A stretch of DNA of 42,317 nucleotides, taken from the IMG/VR virus record IMGVR_UViG_3300034375_006619, positions 1 to 42,317 of that record. One strand, 5' to 3'. The stretch comes from a virus. Below are positions 20,987-29,643 of the stretch, in pieces; the first letter of the stretch is position 1; the number at the start of each line of letters is the position of its first letter. Position numbers and translations under genes: made by a program. The notes beneath the pieces are model-generated. The model made no database searches. It was not told where the DNA came from and worked only from the letters and a program-made list of their open reading frames with translations.

Positions 20987-21544
20987 TTAGTCGCCGTATG
21001 ATTTGAGCGGGTTGACCGTATCAACGAGCTGAGCAAATCCGTAGCGCTCAAACTTATCGGTGAGCAACTTCCAGCCCAGACGGACGCGAAGGCAGCGCGA
21101 GCCAGGCCAAGGCAGCACAGCGTACAACTCAAAGGCATACAGCTTGTTATTGCGATAAGCGCGCACAAAGTACCATCCCGGCACCTTGTACTTGTCGCTA
21201 ATGTCTTGCTTGCCTTTAATCTTAAGCGTGATGCCTGTCTTGTACTCGACAGACGCGCGCCGCTGAAAGCCGTAAAGCGGGTTTCGCAGCATCCACACTA
21301 CGCGATTGACGTAACCCTTAAAGCCGGTGGTCACTCCGATAAACGGCGCGCGCTTGCGCACATAACCTTCGTCACCCTGCGGTGGGTTATCGTAAGTGCC
21401 GTACAAGCCGCCCCAGCTATACGGTGCTAAGCCATAGGGCTGCTCACTGGTACGCGCCGCAACGATCAGTGCCGCAAAAGGAACGGTAAGCAGCAGCGCA
21501 TAGTCCAGCAGCGCAAGGGCAAACCATCTTAGGTAAAGTGCCAT
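20987..21544 (-). CDS. membrane-anchored hypothetical protein
   Basis: 185 aa from MALYLRWFALALLDYALLLT. AGGAGG lies 7 nt upstream, so the longer frame (to 21616) is rejected. One strong N-terminal membrane segment (about 5-30) precedes a soluble basic domain with aromatic patches (GWYFVRAYRNNKLYAFELY). Last gene of the late operon, after the hydrolase-like gene. Proteins like this occur at the same spot in other myophages, but I cannot name a function. Confidence 0.65.
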   Translation of the reverse strand: MALYLRWFALALLDYALLLTVPFAALIVAARTSEQPYGLAPYSWGGLYGTYDNPPQGDEGYVRKRAPFIGVTTGFKGYVNRVVWMLRNPLYGFQRRASVEYKTGITLKIKGKQDISDKYKVPGWYFVRAYRNNKLYAFELYAVLPWPGSRCLRVRLGWKLLTDKFERYGFAQLVDTVNPLKSYGD

Positions 21545-21948
21545 AAAGCAACCTCCTTCACTGCGACAGGGCTGTAGATCACGCCGCGCGGGATTCCAAG
21601 CGCATTGGCGCACCACTCTGAGCAGAATTGCGCCTCGCGCATAGATTGGCCACGGTTAAATATTTGCGACGTTAGCAGCGACAGCAAGCCGTAGCGGTGA
21701 TGGTCGGTCACCAGAAAGTAATCCTCGACAGACTCAGCACTGACTCCCGGCAAGTCGAACAAATTCCACTTACCGTCGAGCAAGTCTATTTTCTTCCGGC
21801 GAACGCCGCCATCCATCAGCGACGACGAATAGCACCAGTCGCCCACGACTAGCTCACAATGCGAATACTGGCTCCCAGTCCAAGCGCGGACGGCTGCGTT
21901 AAACAGCCGCCCTTTGCCTTTGTACATTGCTAAGCGCACTGGGGTCAT
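21529..21948 (-). CDS. permuted NlpC/P60-like (YiiX/YaeF-type) hydrolase
   Basis: 139 aa. His in SQYSHCELVV and Cys in AQFCSEWCANALG are placed as in circularly permuted papain-fold NlpC/P60 enzymes; CYSSS-x-x-DGGVR is also typical. These cleave amide or ester bonds in peptidoglycan or lipid substrates. In phage tail-end clusters they may aid cell-wall passage or lysis. Catalytic assignment is by pattern only. Confidence 0.65.
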   Translation of the reverse strand: MTPVRLAMYKGKGRLFNAAVRAWTGSQYSHCELVVGDWCYSSSLMDGGVRRKKIDLLDGKWNLFDLPGVSAESVEDYFLVTDHHRYGLLSLLTSQIFNRGQSMREAQFCSEWCANALGIPRGVIYSPVAVKEVALWHFT

Positions 21949-22322
21949 AGCTGGGCTGCTCGGACAAATAAGGCGTCTAGCGCTGCACTGTCAAGGCCGA
22001 GAATCGCTCCAAGCTGCAAGACGAATTCCTTGTTCCGGTGAACTTCGCTGGAATAGTCCCACTCGATTTGTACGGCGGTTTTCGGCGGGTCTTGCAGCGA
22101 ATCAATAGCCGTCTGAACTTGACTTAGCAGGCCAGCTTCGTGCAAAGCCAAGCGAGCCTGCCGCATAGTCACGCGATCTGGCACGGTGACAACAGGCGGC
22201 GGATTAAGATGCGCGTCGATTTCCTCGGGCGTCATGGGCGTCTTGTCGTCAGCCAAGCCCATAGCAACCTGCTCGGCGTCGTAGGCGAATACTTCGCCGG
22301 AGTTTGATTTGTAGTAATTCAT
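21945..22322 (-). CDS. tail fibre assembly chaperone-like protein
   Basis: 125 aa from MNYYKSNSGEVFAYD, an N-terminus shared with many phage fibre-assembly proteins. The C-terminal half (VTMRQARLALHEAGLL, AVQIEWDYSSEVHRN) is the recurrent domain of these chaperones. The start overlaps the stop region of the fibre gene, as usual for fibre and chaperone pairs. Confidence 0.75.
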   Translation of the reverse strand: MNYYKSNSGEVFAYDAEQVAMGLADDKTPMTPEEIDAHLNPPPVVTVPDRVTMRQARLALHEAGLLSQVQTAIDSLQDPPKTAVQIEWDYSSEVHRNKEFVLQLGAILGLDSAALDALFVRAAQL

Positions 22323-23161
22323 TATCGCAACTCCGACCATTTATCTAGCGCGTTACCCGCGCTCAGTGAGTAAGTGGCTCCGTTTGGCACAATGAAAGTT
22401 GATAAGCTCCGCTCAAAGGCGATCTCATTCTGGATCGTACCAATAATGACCCCGCCAACAGTTACCGATGTTACATTGCCACCAACTTGCGAGACGGCAA
22501 CAGTCACCATAATTGGCCGCCCTGTCGTGTTTGTGTATACAGTCCCAACCGCACGGCTGCCTGTAACGTCCTGCCAGATCTGTCCTCGCGTACCGACTGC
22601 CGCATCACTTAAGAAGCTGCCGCAAAGCACCTCGACAACGTTCGCTGCTGTTGCCCGAATGATACAGGTGTCGCCTGCTGCGGTTGTGATGTTAGCGCCG
22701 CGATTGGTTACAATGTTGGCGTTATTGGTCAGCGTCAGGGCAGCGTCGAAGCGTACAAAGTACGTCAGACCAGCTGCAACGGTGAATTGCGTGATCGCAG
22801 TGGTGCCGGTGATATTGATATGCCGGGTGTCTGGCGCTGCGGTCGTTAGATCAACAGTCGCCGCGCTGGCAACGTTGATTCGCAGAGTGTCGAGCTTGCT
22901 TGATGCTGTGGCGTTGATTACCGAAAGTAAGGCGCTGTAATACTGACTACTGCCCACTTCGTCAACAAGTCCGTTAGGAACAATGGCAGCCGCATCCAGC
23001 AAGCTGGACATAAAGCCATCCCAGTCGTTGGCCCAGTCTTTTTCTAGGTAGCTGCCGTCCTTCGCGGTAGGCGAAGTGCGGTTTTTGAATGCGCCTTGTG
23101 GGTGCGCCGCTGACGGGTTGTCAAATCGCCCCGGATAGCGCTCGTTACGCTTTAATGCCAT
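22322..23161 (-). CDS. tail fibre / receptor-binding protein
   Basis: 279 aa. The N-terminus (NERYPGRFDNPSAAHPQG, then WANDWDGFMSSLL and VGSSQYYSAL) is the baseplate-attachment type seen on many phage fibres. The middle is Thr/Ala-rich with beta-strand repeats. The C-terminus (VTVGGVIIGTIQNEI, IVPNGATYSLSAG) resembles a small receptor-binding tip domain. This is the likely host-range determinant. It is followed directly by its assembly chaperone gene. Confidence 0.8.
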   Translation of the reverse strand: MALKRNERYPGRFDNPSAAHPQGAFKNRTSPTAKDGSYLEKDWANDWDGFMSSLLDAAAIVPNGLVDEVGSSQYYSALLSVINATASSKLDTLRINVASAATVDLTTAAPDTRHINITGTTAITQFTVAAGLTYFVRFDAALTLTNNANIVTNRGANITTAAGDTCIIRATAANVVEVLCGSFLSDAAVGTRGQIWQDVTGSRAVGTVYTNTTGRPIMVTVAVSQVGGNVTSVTVGGVIIGTIQNEIAFERSLSTFIVPNGATYSLSAGNALDKWSELR

Positions 23162-23164
23162 TGT

Positions 23165-23815
23165 TTACACTCCTATGAATCCGACGCATTCCGCCGATTC
23201 GTCGCCAAATTGCAATTCATCATCACCGGCTTCGACATATCCGAAGCCTTCCAAGAAACCGTTAAACCTGACGCCCTGCGGCTTGGGGATAAGTCCGGCA
23301 TTGAGCAGCGCGTAGCGCTCAATATTTGATATCTGACCGTAAAACTCGATACTGAACGTCATGTCCTCGCCATCAACAACGCGAAGAACCTCGGCATTTG
23401 GAAGCAAGAAATTCATGCCCGCCAAAATGCCTTCTATGGTCGCGTCACTGTTGTTTTTGACGATCTTTGCCTTGATAACCAGCCGGTAAAGGTCATCACT
23501 AAGCTGCGAATCGTCTTCAATGGTTAGCGCTGAAAACTGCGCCCCGTCATCGTCGCCGCACTCGCTTCCGTCTGTTAGATCAAAAAAACCGGGGAACAAC
23601 TCTGTATTGATCTTAAAGTCACGCCCAACAACAACAATTCGCCCGATTGTGTTTAGCTGCTCGCCTACGGCGCTGTCGATATCGTATGATTTGCGCACCT
23701 TCTGCGCTGCGTCGCAGATTTTCGCGGCCAGCGTGCGGGTTATCGCATACCACGCAACAGCTTTTGGCTTGTCGCGGTACTGCGCATAAATCCTATCCGG
23801 CACGTTTTGCATCAT
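23165..23815 (-). CDS. DUF2612 baseplate protein
   Basis: 216 aa. IYAQYRDKPKAVAWYAITRT, YDIDSAVGEQLNTIGRIVV and the QLSDDLYRLVIKAKIVKNNS motif match DUF2612, which takes the place of tail protein I in KPP10/Pam3-like baseplates and links wedge to fibre. It lies between the baseplate J gene (4-nt overlap) and the fibre gene. Confidence 0.85.
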   Translation of the reverse strand: MMQNVPDRIYAQYRDKPKAVAWYAITRTLAAKICDAAQKVRKSYDIDSAVGEQLNTIGRIVVVGRDFKINTELFPGFFDLTDGSECGDDDGAQFSALTIEDDSQLSDDLYRLVIKAKIVKNNSDATIEGILAGMNFLLPNAEVLRVVDGEDMTFSIEFYGQISNIERYALLNAGLIPKPQGVRFNGFLEGFGYVEAGDDELQFGDESAECVGFIGV

Positions 23816-25029
23816 ACGACTGTCACCGTAATGTTGGATTCAGTCCAGCGGGATAGCTCATTAAAGGCAATCGCCACGTTTGACGTTCCGCCGTTCACAG
23901 TCATGGCTGAAACGTAGCTGTTACCGTACTCGCCTAAAACGTGGTTGATAGGCGTAAAGATTGACGTATATGGAACGTCCTCGCCAATATCGAAGCCGGT
24001 AATCTTGAAGCCAACGTCAGCCGGCACAAGGTCGCCGTTTGCGTATTCAAGCACGGCTTCCTTGATTAACTGGTCAGCGTTCGGCGGCAGATTCCCGTCG
24101 TCGGCTATCGTGATATCCAGAATCATATCAACGTAATTAGGGCGGCTAAACCTAACTAGCTTTGTGTTTTGCGGATAAACAGGTGAGACTACTGTAACCG
24201 CTTCCGCAGTTCCGGCCTGATTAAGGCGGCAACCCGGATTCTTTTTAAGGTAAACAGCAAGCGCCACGGCGTCATTAGAACCGCCGTCAATAATCGGCGA
24301 AATGCTGTTTTTCGGAAGCGCGTGCGGATTATCTACAGGGTCGAATGCGTCGCTGCCGGTGTCGTTTTCGTAAACCTTCGCGCGACGCACGCCATCAACT
24401 GCGAACAGCTCGCCAAGCATTGAGTCGATTTGATTATTGCCGGGACGACCAACAGCAGTAGCTCGCGTGACGCGGAACGAGGAATTGGTCTGGCGGTCAG
24501 TGCCGGGTGTGGCCGGTGCAGCGTTGTTGACCGTTTGCAGGCCAGCAACAACCGTCACGATTCGCGTAATAGTCCCCGCGTCAGCTTGTGTTGCGCCGTT
24601 AACCGTGCAAGATGCGTCAACCGTGGCGACGCCTGAGCCATCAAGTGTTACGGTTTGAGTTGTTGCCCACTGACTGCCAGTAGTCGCAGACTCAAACAGA
24701 GTGCCTCCCAAAACCACCGTTCCGGGAGTCCCGGATAACGACATATCAACGGTGGACGGCGTGCCGAGTGAGCGCTTAGCGCCGGTCAGCGCCCCGATTA
24801 CATCTAGGTCTGAGTCCTTTGCCTTGTTAGGGTCTTTGGAGTTGTACGCCTGCTGCAAAACTTCATCAAGGACGCTAAATATCTCAGCGTCATGCGCGAT
24901 CTTTAGGCCGTCCGGCGTGGACGGGTCAAGATTCCACAGTGCATCAATTGCCTGATACAGTGCGCGCTCTTCTTCAAAGTATTCATTCTGGGTTTTGCGC
25001 ACATACCCTTGAGGCGTTAGTTCAGCCAT
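23812..25029 (-). CDS. baseplate J-like protein
   Basis: 405 aa. Starts MAELTPQGYVRKTQNEYFEE. LIGALTGAKR-like and GTPGTVVLGGTLFESATTG segments and a C-terminal FTPINHVLGE-type region match the baseplate_J (Mu gp47) family, a main wedge component that triggers sheath contraction. Overlaps the gp25-like gene by 8 nt. Confidence 0.88.
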   Translation of the reverse strand: MAELTPQGYVRKTQNEYFEEERALYQAIDALWNLDPSTPDGLKIAHDAEIFSVLDEVLQQAYNSKDPNKAKDSDLDVIGALTGAKRSLGTPSTVDMSLSGTPGTVVLGGTLFESATTGSQWATTQTVTLDGSGVATVDASCTVNGATQADAGTITRIVTVVAGLQTVNNAAPATPGTDRQTNSSFRVTRATAVGRPGNNQIDSMLGELFAVDGVRRAKVYENDTGSDAFDPVDNPHALPKNSISPIIDGGSNDAVALAVYLKKNPGCRLNQAGTAEAVTVVSPVYPQNTKLVRFSRPNYVDMILDITIADDGNLPPNADQLIKEAVLEYANGDLVPADVGFKITGFDIGEDVPYTSIFTPINHVLGEYGNSYVSAMTVNGGTSNVAIAFNELSRWTESNITVTVV

Positions 25030-25372
25030 CGAATCCTAGCTCCACAAGGCCTTGCTCGGTTATTACTGTTGAGCGAAAGCTAAATTTTCGGGTGTTCAGG
25101 TCAAAATCAGTAGAAAAGCTGGCGATACGCACTACGCCCGGTGAATTTGCAATCCGCGCACGCAAAACAGCCTCGACAGTTGACAGATTGGCAAACTTCC
25201 CTAGAATTTGCTCATGCCACGGCGTTCCGTCGGTTACATCGCGGAAATACTCGCCAAGGTATAACCATAGGCGCGTGCGGATTGTCTGCTCGACTTCTTC
25301 GCGCCCAGTTAGAAACTGGTTGCCTCTAGTCACGATATCGCCGCTGTCGGCGTCTAGGCGTCGTACTGTCAT
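25022..25372 (-). CDS. gp25/W-like baseplate wedge protein
   Basis: 116 aa, MTVRRLDADSGDIVTRGNQF then EEVEQTIRTRLWLYLGEYF and GTPWHEQILGK. This is the phage gp25-like/XkdS type of inner-wedge protein that connects the wedge to the sheath. Flanked by spike and J genes as in other contractile systems. Confidence 0.8.
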   Translation of the reverse strand: MTVRRLDADSGDIVTRGNQFLTGREEVEQTIRTRLWLYLGEYFRDVTDGTPWHEQILGKFANLSTVEAVLRARIANSPGVVRIASFSTDFDLNTRKFSFRSTVITEQGLVELGFDG

Positions 25373-26016
25373 GTCACCGGAACCGAGCTAATGCCGCTAC
25401 CGGGCGTCACGCCGCTAGTGCGGTGGTTATCAAGCGAAATACCGGCGGCGGTGATTACGTCACCACCCGGCGTAATGGTCGCGCCGTTAATCGTGACGGT
25501 GCCGTCCACAGCTATGCGAATATGCCCAGCTGGATTTTCCACCGAGACAGTTCCGTCATTCTTAAGCCAAGCGAACTGTGACCCGTCACGCGAAGCGAGC
25601 CGAATTCCGTTGTTCTGGAATGCAGGAAGCTTGTTAGGCTGCGAACGGTATCCCGGCGCAAAGAAAGCGTCTTGCGGGTTGTGAAACCGCGCTATAGGAT
25701 TAGCTGCCACGCCGCCGGTTTGAATCCAGCCGTCAACGCACCGTTGGGCGAAATGAATCATGCCCTCATCGCCGGGGTTTAGCTCAAACTCTAAGTGCCA
25801 GTCACCGCCAGAGAACTGCACTGGCACCTCGATAATCGGCGGCGGGGTAAAGGTCGCGTCGTTAATATCAACGCGCTGCACGCCGATTTGAACCTGAGCC
25901 ATTTGCCGCGTCGGGTCGAAAGTCAGGATATGACCGGGGATGCACGTAAAGATGGCTTTCTGCTGTTCGCGGAAAGCTGCCTTAAAAAACGTGCTAGGCT
26001 TGGTCTGCTCGGTCAT
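25369..26016 (-). CDS. gp138-like baseplate spike protein
   Basis: 215 aa. N-terminal OB-like domain (FTCIPGHILTFDPTRQMAQV, IEVPVQFSGG, NPGDEGMIHFAQRC) matches Gp138_N. It continues into a beta-helix-like stalk with VDGTVTINGATITPGGDV and the spike-tip-like SLDNHRTSGVTPGSG. The membrane-piercing spike under the tube. The 54-nt gap before it contains a 15-bp palindrome and possible promoter. Confidence 0.85.
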   Translation of the reverse strand: MTEQTKPSTFFKAAFREQQKAIFTCIPGHILTFDPTRQMAQVQIGVQRVDINDATFTPPPIIEVPVQFSGGDWHLEFELNPGDEGMIHFAQRCVDGWIQTGGVAANPIARFHNPQDAFFAPGYRSQPNKLPAFQNNGIRLASRDGSQFAWLKNDGTVSVENPAGHIRIAVDGTVTINGATITPGGDVITAAGISLDNHRTSGVTPGSGISSVPVT

Positions 26017-26041
26017 ATCTTGCCCGGTAAAGGTTTTGTGT

Positions 26042-26071
26042 ATTGTACCACTGATAACGATTATCAGTCAT
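26042..26071 (-). promoter_or_regulatory. palindrome within a possible promoter (ATGACT-N18-TACAAT)
   Basis: TGATAACGATTATCA at 26052-26066, extended to 19 bp by AC and GT. It lies exactly between a weak -35 and TACAAT on the minus strand, 35 nt before the spike gene. Closely related palindromes occur at 37635-37649 and 39769-39783. Differs from the 7-1-7 Fur box consensus by one base. Confidence 0.5.
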
Positions 26072-27477
26072 TACCTGACAAAGCTGCGCCCCTTCATCGC
26101 CTTTTGATTGACTCGAGCCACCGCTTCGCCGCGCGTGATTTGGCCATTACGGTTTACATCAAGGCCAGAGTTTGCGGCGTATTGCGCTTGGTAGGGGCCT
26201 GTCGTTTTCTCCCACATGACATAAGAGTCAGCCCGCCCGACGGCGATTGGCCACAACACTGCCATGTAGGTGTCTCCAAGGTTGCGCAGCCTGCCGTCGT
26301 ATTGCTCGAAATACTTGTCTACGAAATCAAGTTGCTGCACCGCTGTCATGCGCGCCAGTTTTGTAGTGGTCGTGCCAAGCCCGCGCGCCGTCGCTTCGAC
26401 AAACTGAATAAGGCCGGTAGCCGAGCTGCCGGGGTTACGCACTGACGGGCTAAATGTCTCGCCAGTCTCGAAAGCCATCACAGCCATAAGCCAGTTAGGG
26501 TCAAGATTACGGCGGACTGCAATGTCTCGCACCTTGGCGCGGAACTCTTGCGAAACCCTAGCACCCCATATCAGCTTGCCATTGGTCGAAGTGGATACGT
26601 CTGCTTTCGGCTGTGTGCCGGGGCGAAGGCCGTCAATATCTGTTCGCCAAGTCGCACCGTGGCTGTCGCCGCGATGCTTTAATGAAAACACGTTGTATTC
26701 GCCATTGGCGGAAGCGTCGCCGGTTAACTCCTGCATGAACAAGTTGCCAGTGTTGAAAGTGGCAAACTCGCTTTTTACGTTGATTCTTGAATCAATGCGC
26801 ACGAACGGGTCAAGCTGAGTTGACACGAAAACACCAAGCCCGTCAGGGCCGCGCGAAACTTCTGGGATACCGATCATGCCGGTAAATTGATTTATCTCTT
26901 TGATTGCCGTCTTTCGGGCTGCGCCTTTCTTTGTGACGACTACGCGCCCGTTTTCCTGAATCCATTCAAAGTTAAACGCAACCGCAAGCGTGTCGAGGAT
27001 TGTCGGAATGTCTCCATCTGCGTAATAGCCGGTCGTGAACACTGGGTCATCTTTGAATTGCTCGTTATCCATGCTGATCGGGCGCGGCCACTCAGCGACC
27101 ACGGCGCGAATAACCTCAGTGACCTTGGTATTAACGCCAAATGAAATATTGACTGACGCGCGATCAATAACGGGCGCGCCGCCTTTACACAGAATGCGCG
27201 TAAAAATAGACGGGCCATCACGCTCACGTAGCACGTTTGTCGTAAAGCCTGAAAAGATCGTGTCAACAGCATCAGTAAAGCCAGCGCGCAAAACGATGGG
27301 CGACCGCTGAGCGATGGCGCTCTCTTTGCTAAGGCCGTAAATGCGAATATCTGCAAAAGACAGCGAGTCCCCCGGCGCTATATCAACGTCAAATATGCAC
27401 CGAAACTGCCGCGCGCCTGTTTGATTGCTGATAAACGGCTGTCCGGCAGTGTCGATTGACCATTCACGCGAGCGCAT
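26071..27477 (-). CDS. baseplate hub protein fused to a lytic transglycosylase
   Basis: 468 aa from MRSREWSIDTAGQPF (TGATG coupling to the upstream gene). Residues 1-300 are a hub domain (FDVDIAPGDSLSFADIRIYG, GYYADGDIPTILDTLA, VVVTKKGA) like XkdQ/gpD-type hubs. From about 310 an SLT-type lysozyme-like domain follows: LDPNWLMAVMAFETGETF with likely catalytic Glu337, GSSATGLIQF and a YMAVLWP helix. Near the end DVNRNGQIT looks like an EF-hand-type calcium loop. The fusion supplies cell-wall cutting at the tail tip. Confidence 0.85.
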   Translation of the reverse strand: MRSREWSIDTAGQPFISNQTGARQFRCIFDVDIAPGDSLSFADIRIYGLSKESAIAQRSPIVLRAGFTDAVDTIFSGFTTNVLRERDGPSIFTRILCKGGAPVIDRASVNISFGVNTKVTEVIRAVVAEWPRPISMDNEQFKDDPVFTTGYYADGDIPTILDTLAVAFNFEWIQENGRVVVTKKGAARKTAIKEINQFTGMIGIPEVSRGPDGLGVFVSTQLDPFVRIDSRINVKSEFATFNTGNLFMQELTGDASANGEYNVFSLKHRGDSHGATWRTDIDGLRPGTQPKADVSTSTNGKLIWGARVSQEFRAKVRDIAVRRNLDPNWLMAVMAFETGETFSPSVRNPGSSATGLIQFVEATARGLGTTTTKLARMTAVQQLDFVDKYFEQYDGRLRNLGDTYMAVLWPIAVGRADSYVMWEKTTGPYQAQYAANSGLDVNRNGQITRGEAVARVNQKAMKGRSFVR

Positions 27478-27779
27478 CAGGTGACGTCCTCTACCCAAAC
27501 AAGCTGATTTTCGGTGCCTAGGTTAGTTAATGTCACCTCTTCGCCAACAAACACAAGCCGACCAATTCCTAGCTGATTAGGCCCGATAATGTCAGCACCC
27601 GGTTCAAGCATTGCCCCAGCGACAAGGCGAGTGCCGTCACGGTAGATGTTGGCCGACCATGCTGGTGAATCTAAATAAGAAACATAATCAATCTCAAAAT
27701 CAATTAGATTATCGCCAAGTTGATCACTAAACCGTTGGTGAGCATTGGCCGCGCCGTTTTTTAGTTTAATTTCAAGCAT
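27477..27779 (-). CDS. baseplate plug protein (Pam3 gp18-like)
   Basis: 100 aa, beta-rich: DNLIDFEIDYVSYLDSPAWS, IYRDGTRLVAGAML, GIGRLVFVGEEVTL. Matches the small plug protein next to hub genes in Pam3/KPP10-like phages. Shares one base with the upstream stop codon. Confidence 0.75.
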   Translation of the reverse strand: MLEIKLKNGAANAHQRFSDQLGDNLIDFEIDYVSYLDSPAWSANIYRDGTRLVAGAMLEPGADIIGPNQLGIGRLVFVGEEVTLTNLGTENQLVWVEDVT

Positions 27780-28435
27780 TAGAATATACCGTCCAAAACC
27801 TGATTAACTTTTGCGTTTACAGCCGCGCCAGCCTCTTTGGCGATCTGCTGCCCGCGACGCACTGCTTTAGCTGCTGCCGATTCTGACGGGTCGCCAGTGC
27901 GCAGCTGTTCGACGCTCGGCTGGCCTATCTGCGCGATACGATCAAGCGTAATCAGCTCTTGCAGCTCCGCGATGAACTCTAGGCCGTTCTCGTTGCGTGG
28001 CTCTTTGGTTCTAGATAGCCGGGTGATTACCATGTTTTTAAGCGTGATGTCGCCAGCATCAATGTCGAACGGGTCGCCAGCCAGCATCAGGTTGATCAGG
28101 AATTCCAGCGCAGTACTGGCCCGTGTGTCATCGGTGCCGGATAGCCACCCTGCCGAAAGGCCAGCGACGCCCGCCACGATAGGGTTATCGGTAAGGTTGG
28201 AAAGTGCGCCGCCCAAAAAGTCGGTTAACTGCACCTTTAGCGGGTTATTGCTTACCGCGCCAGACAGACGCCACACGAACGGGTTAAGAATGCGATGGTC
28301 AGCAACTCGCACGCCGGATTCTACCGGGTATGTTGTTACCTCTACGCTAGCCTCTAGCGTATCCTCAAGCACAGCATCAAACGAATAGCCTGCTATTGTA
28401 GGAGCTTTGCGAGTGAAAATGTTAATGATAGACAT
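27779..28435 (-). CDS. Dit-like baseplate/tail protein
   Basis: 218 aa. AGYSFDAVLEDTLEASVEVT, YPVESGVRVADHRILNP and VITRLSRTKEPRNENGLEF are typical of the Dit-like N-terminal domain family in contractile tails, located between tape measure and hub. Forms part of the ring at tube end (family knowledge). Confidence 0.82.
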   Translation of the reverse strand: MSIINIFTRKAPTIAGYSFDAVLEDTLEASVEVTTYPVESGVRVADHRILNPFVWRLSGAVSNNPLKVQLTDFLGGALSNLTDNPIVAGVAGLSAGWLSGTDDTRASTALEFLINLMLAGDPFDIDAGDITLKNMVITRLSRTKEPRNENGLEFIAELQELITLDRIAQIGQPSVEQLRTGDPSESAAAKAVRRGQQIAKEAGAAVNAKVNQVLDGIF

Positions 28436-28437
28436 TC

Positions 28438-29643
28438 TTAACGGCCTGTAGTTTGTTGCAGGTCTTCCAGCGCATTATAAGCCGCGCGCTCTGTCACTGT
28501 CTCAACTCGCTTGTCGAACTTTTCGCCGTCAAGCTCTACTTTGACGGTGTTCTGCACTTGGATTGGGCGATTGCTTACCGCCTCGCCAATGGCTTTCGCG
28601 GTGGCTGCGCGGTCTTCCTCGGCGGTGATGATCTGAACTTGTGGCGTGCCGGATTGCTGAATCTCTGACGCTGAATCGCCACGGAAGAAATCGACCGTAG
28701 CGCCGTAACCGGGAATTAGCAGCCGTAACAGCGAATCCTTGCCTTCTTCTGTTTCGGCGGTCTTGCGGATTGCTCGCTCGGCTAATCCGGCACCGATAAG
28801 CGTTTGTGACACAGGCTCGCCGCGAGTGCCCTTTAGGGCCGCACCTAACGCGCCGACAGGGCCAGCTGCCTCATAGGCCTGACCGACTGGGCCTTCGCCG
28901 CGCAATATGCTGCGCAACCCTCTAGTGAATTCCGTTACGCCTTCTGCGGCCTCCGCCATAGCCGGGATAAAGTCGCGCGCCAGCTCGTTTTGCAGCCCGT
29001 CAAAAGTAAGACCTAGCTCGGCAAGATTAGCGTTTAGCTTGCGACTCCCTTCTGCCAAGTCCTCGATATCGCCAGTCGCTTCGCGTGCGCGTTCTACATA
29101 AGTGTCTAGCCCCTCGGTAAGCACGCGCAGCGCTGCGTCATCCAGCCCTAACGCCTCACCCACCTGCCGCCGTCCGAACTCGTCAAGCCCTTGCAGCTGC
29201 GGCGCGAGAAGGCGTAAAAACTCTTCTGCGTCCTTCGCTTGGGTCAGAGGCAATACGTCAATGCCAGCCGGGACGGCCTGAGCAAACGGCGAAAACTCGC
29301 CTTGCAGCTTGAGCGCGCGCAATGCGTCTTCGATGCCTTCGATTTGGTCGATAGCCGCGCCAGCGTCACCGCCAGCTAGGCGCAGCGCGCCGCCAAAGGC
29401 ATTGATAAAGTTAAGAGAGGTCTTTAGGTTGCTGGCCCGTAGCGCTACTTGGTCGATCTTGTTAGCCGTTGTCAGCGCACTGGCAGCAGCAGCACCAAAA
29501 GCCCCGACGATTGCCGCCGAGGCCGAAAGGATGCCGCTTTTCATGCTGCCTACGCCGGACTCGATCTTGCGCGTACCTTTATCAAAGTCGCGCGTATCAA
29601 ATCCGATGCCGATCAAGAATTGCTTTAGGACGTTGCTCGCCAT
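28438..29643 (-). CDS. tail tape measure protein
   Basis: 401 aa from MASNVLKQFLIGIGFD. The ATG overlaps the upstream stop (TGATG); a GTG one codon earlier is possible. N-terminal GVGSMKSGILSASAAIVGAF is the usual amphipathic/hydrophobic start; the body is helical, Ala/Leu-rich. Only about 400 residues, so a short tail of the order of 60 nm would be predicted from the usual length rule (inference). It follows the frameshifted chaperone as expected. Confidence 0.85.
   Translation of the reverse strand: MASNVLKQFLIGIGFDTRDFDKGTRKIESGVGSMKSGILSASAAIVGAFGAAAASALTTANKIDQVALRASNLKTSLNFINAFGGALRLAGGDAGAAIDQIEGIEDALRALKLQGEFSPFAQAVPAGIDVLPLTQAKDAEEFLRLLAPQLQGLDEFGRRQVGEALGLDDAALRVLTEGLDTYVERAREATGDIEDLAEGSRKLNANLAELGLTFDGLQNELARDFIPAMAEAAEGVTEFTRGLRSILRGEGPVGQAYEAAGPVGALGAALKGTRGEPVSQTLIGAGLAERAIRKTAETEEGKDSLLRLLIPGYGATVDFFRGDSASEIQQSGTPQVQIITAEEDRAATAKAIGEAVSNRPIQVQNTVKVELDGEKFDKRVETVTERAAYNALEDLQQTTGR

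Noticed and set aside
24740-24765. GATAACGACATATCA inside the baseplate J gene as another palindrome copy
   Set aside because: Has an inserted base, lies within coding sequence and lacks a promoter context.
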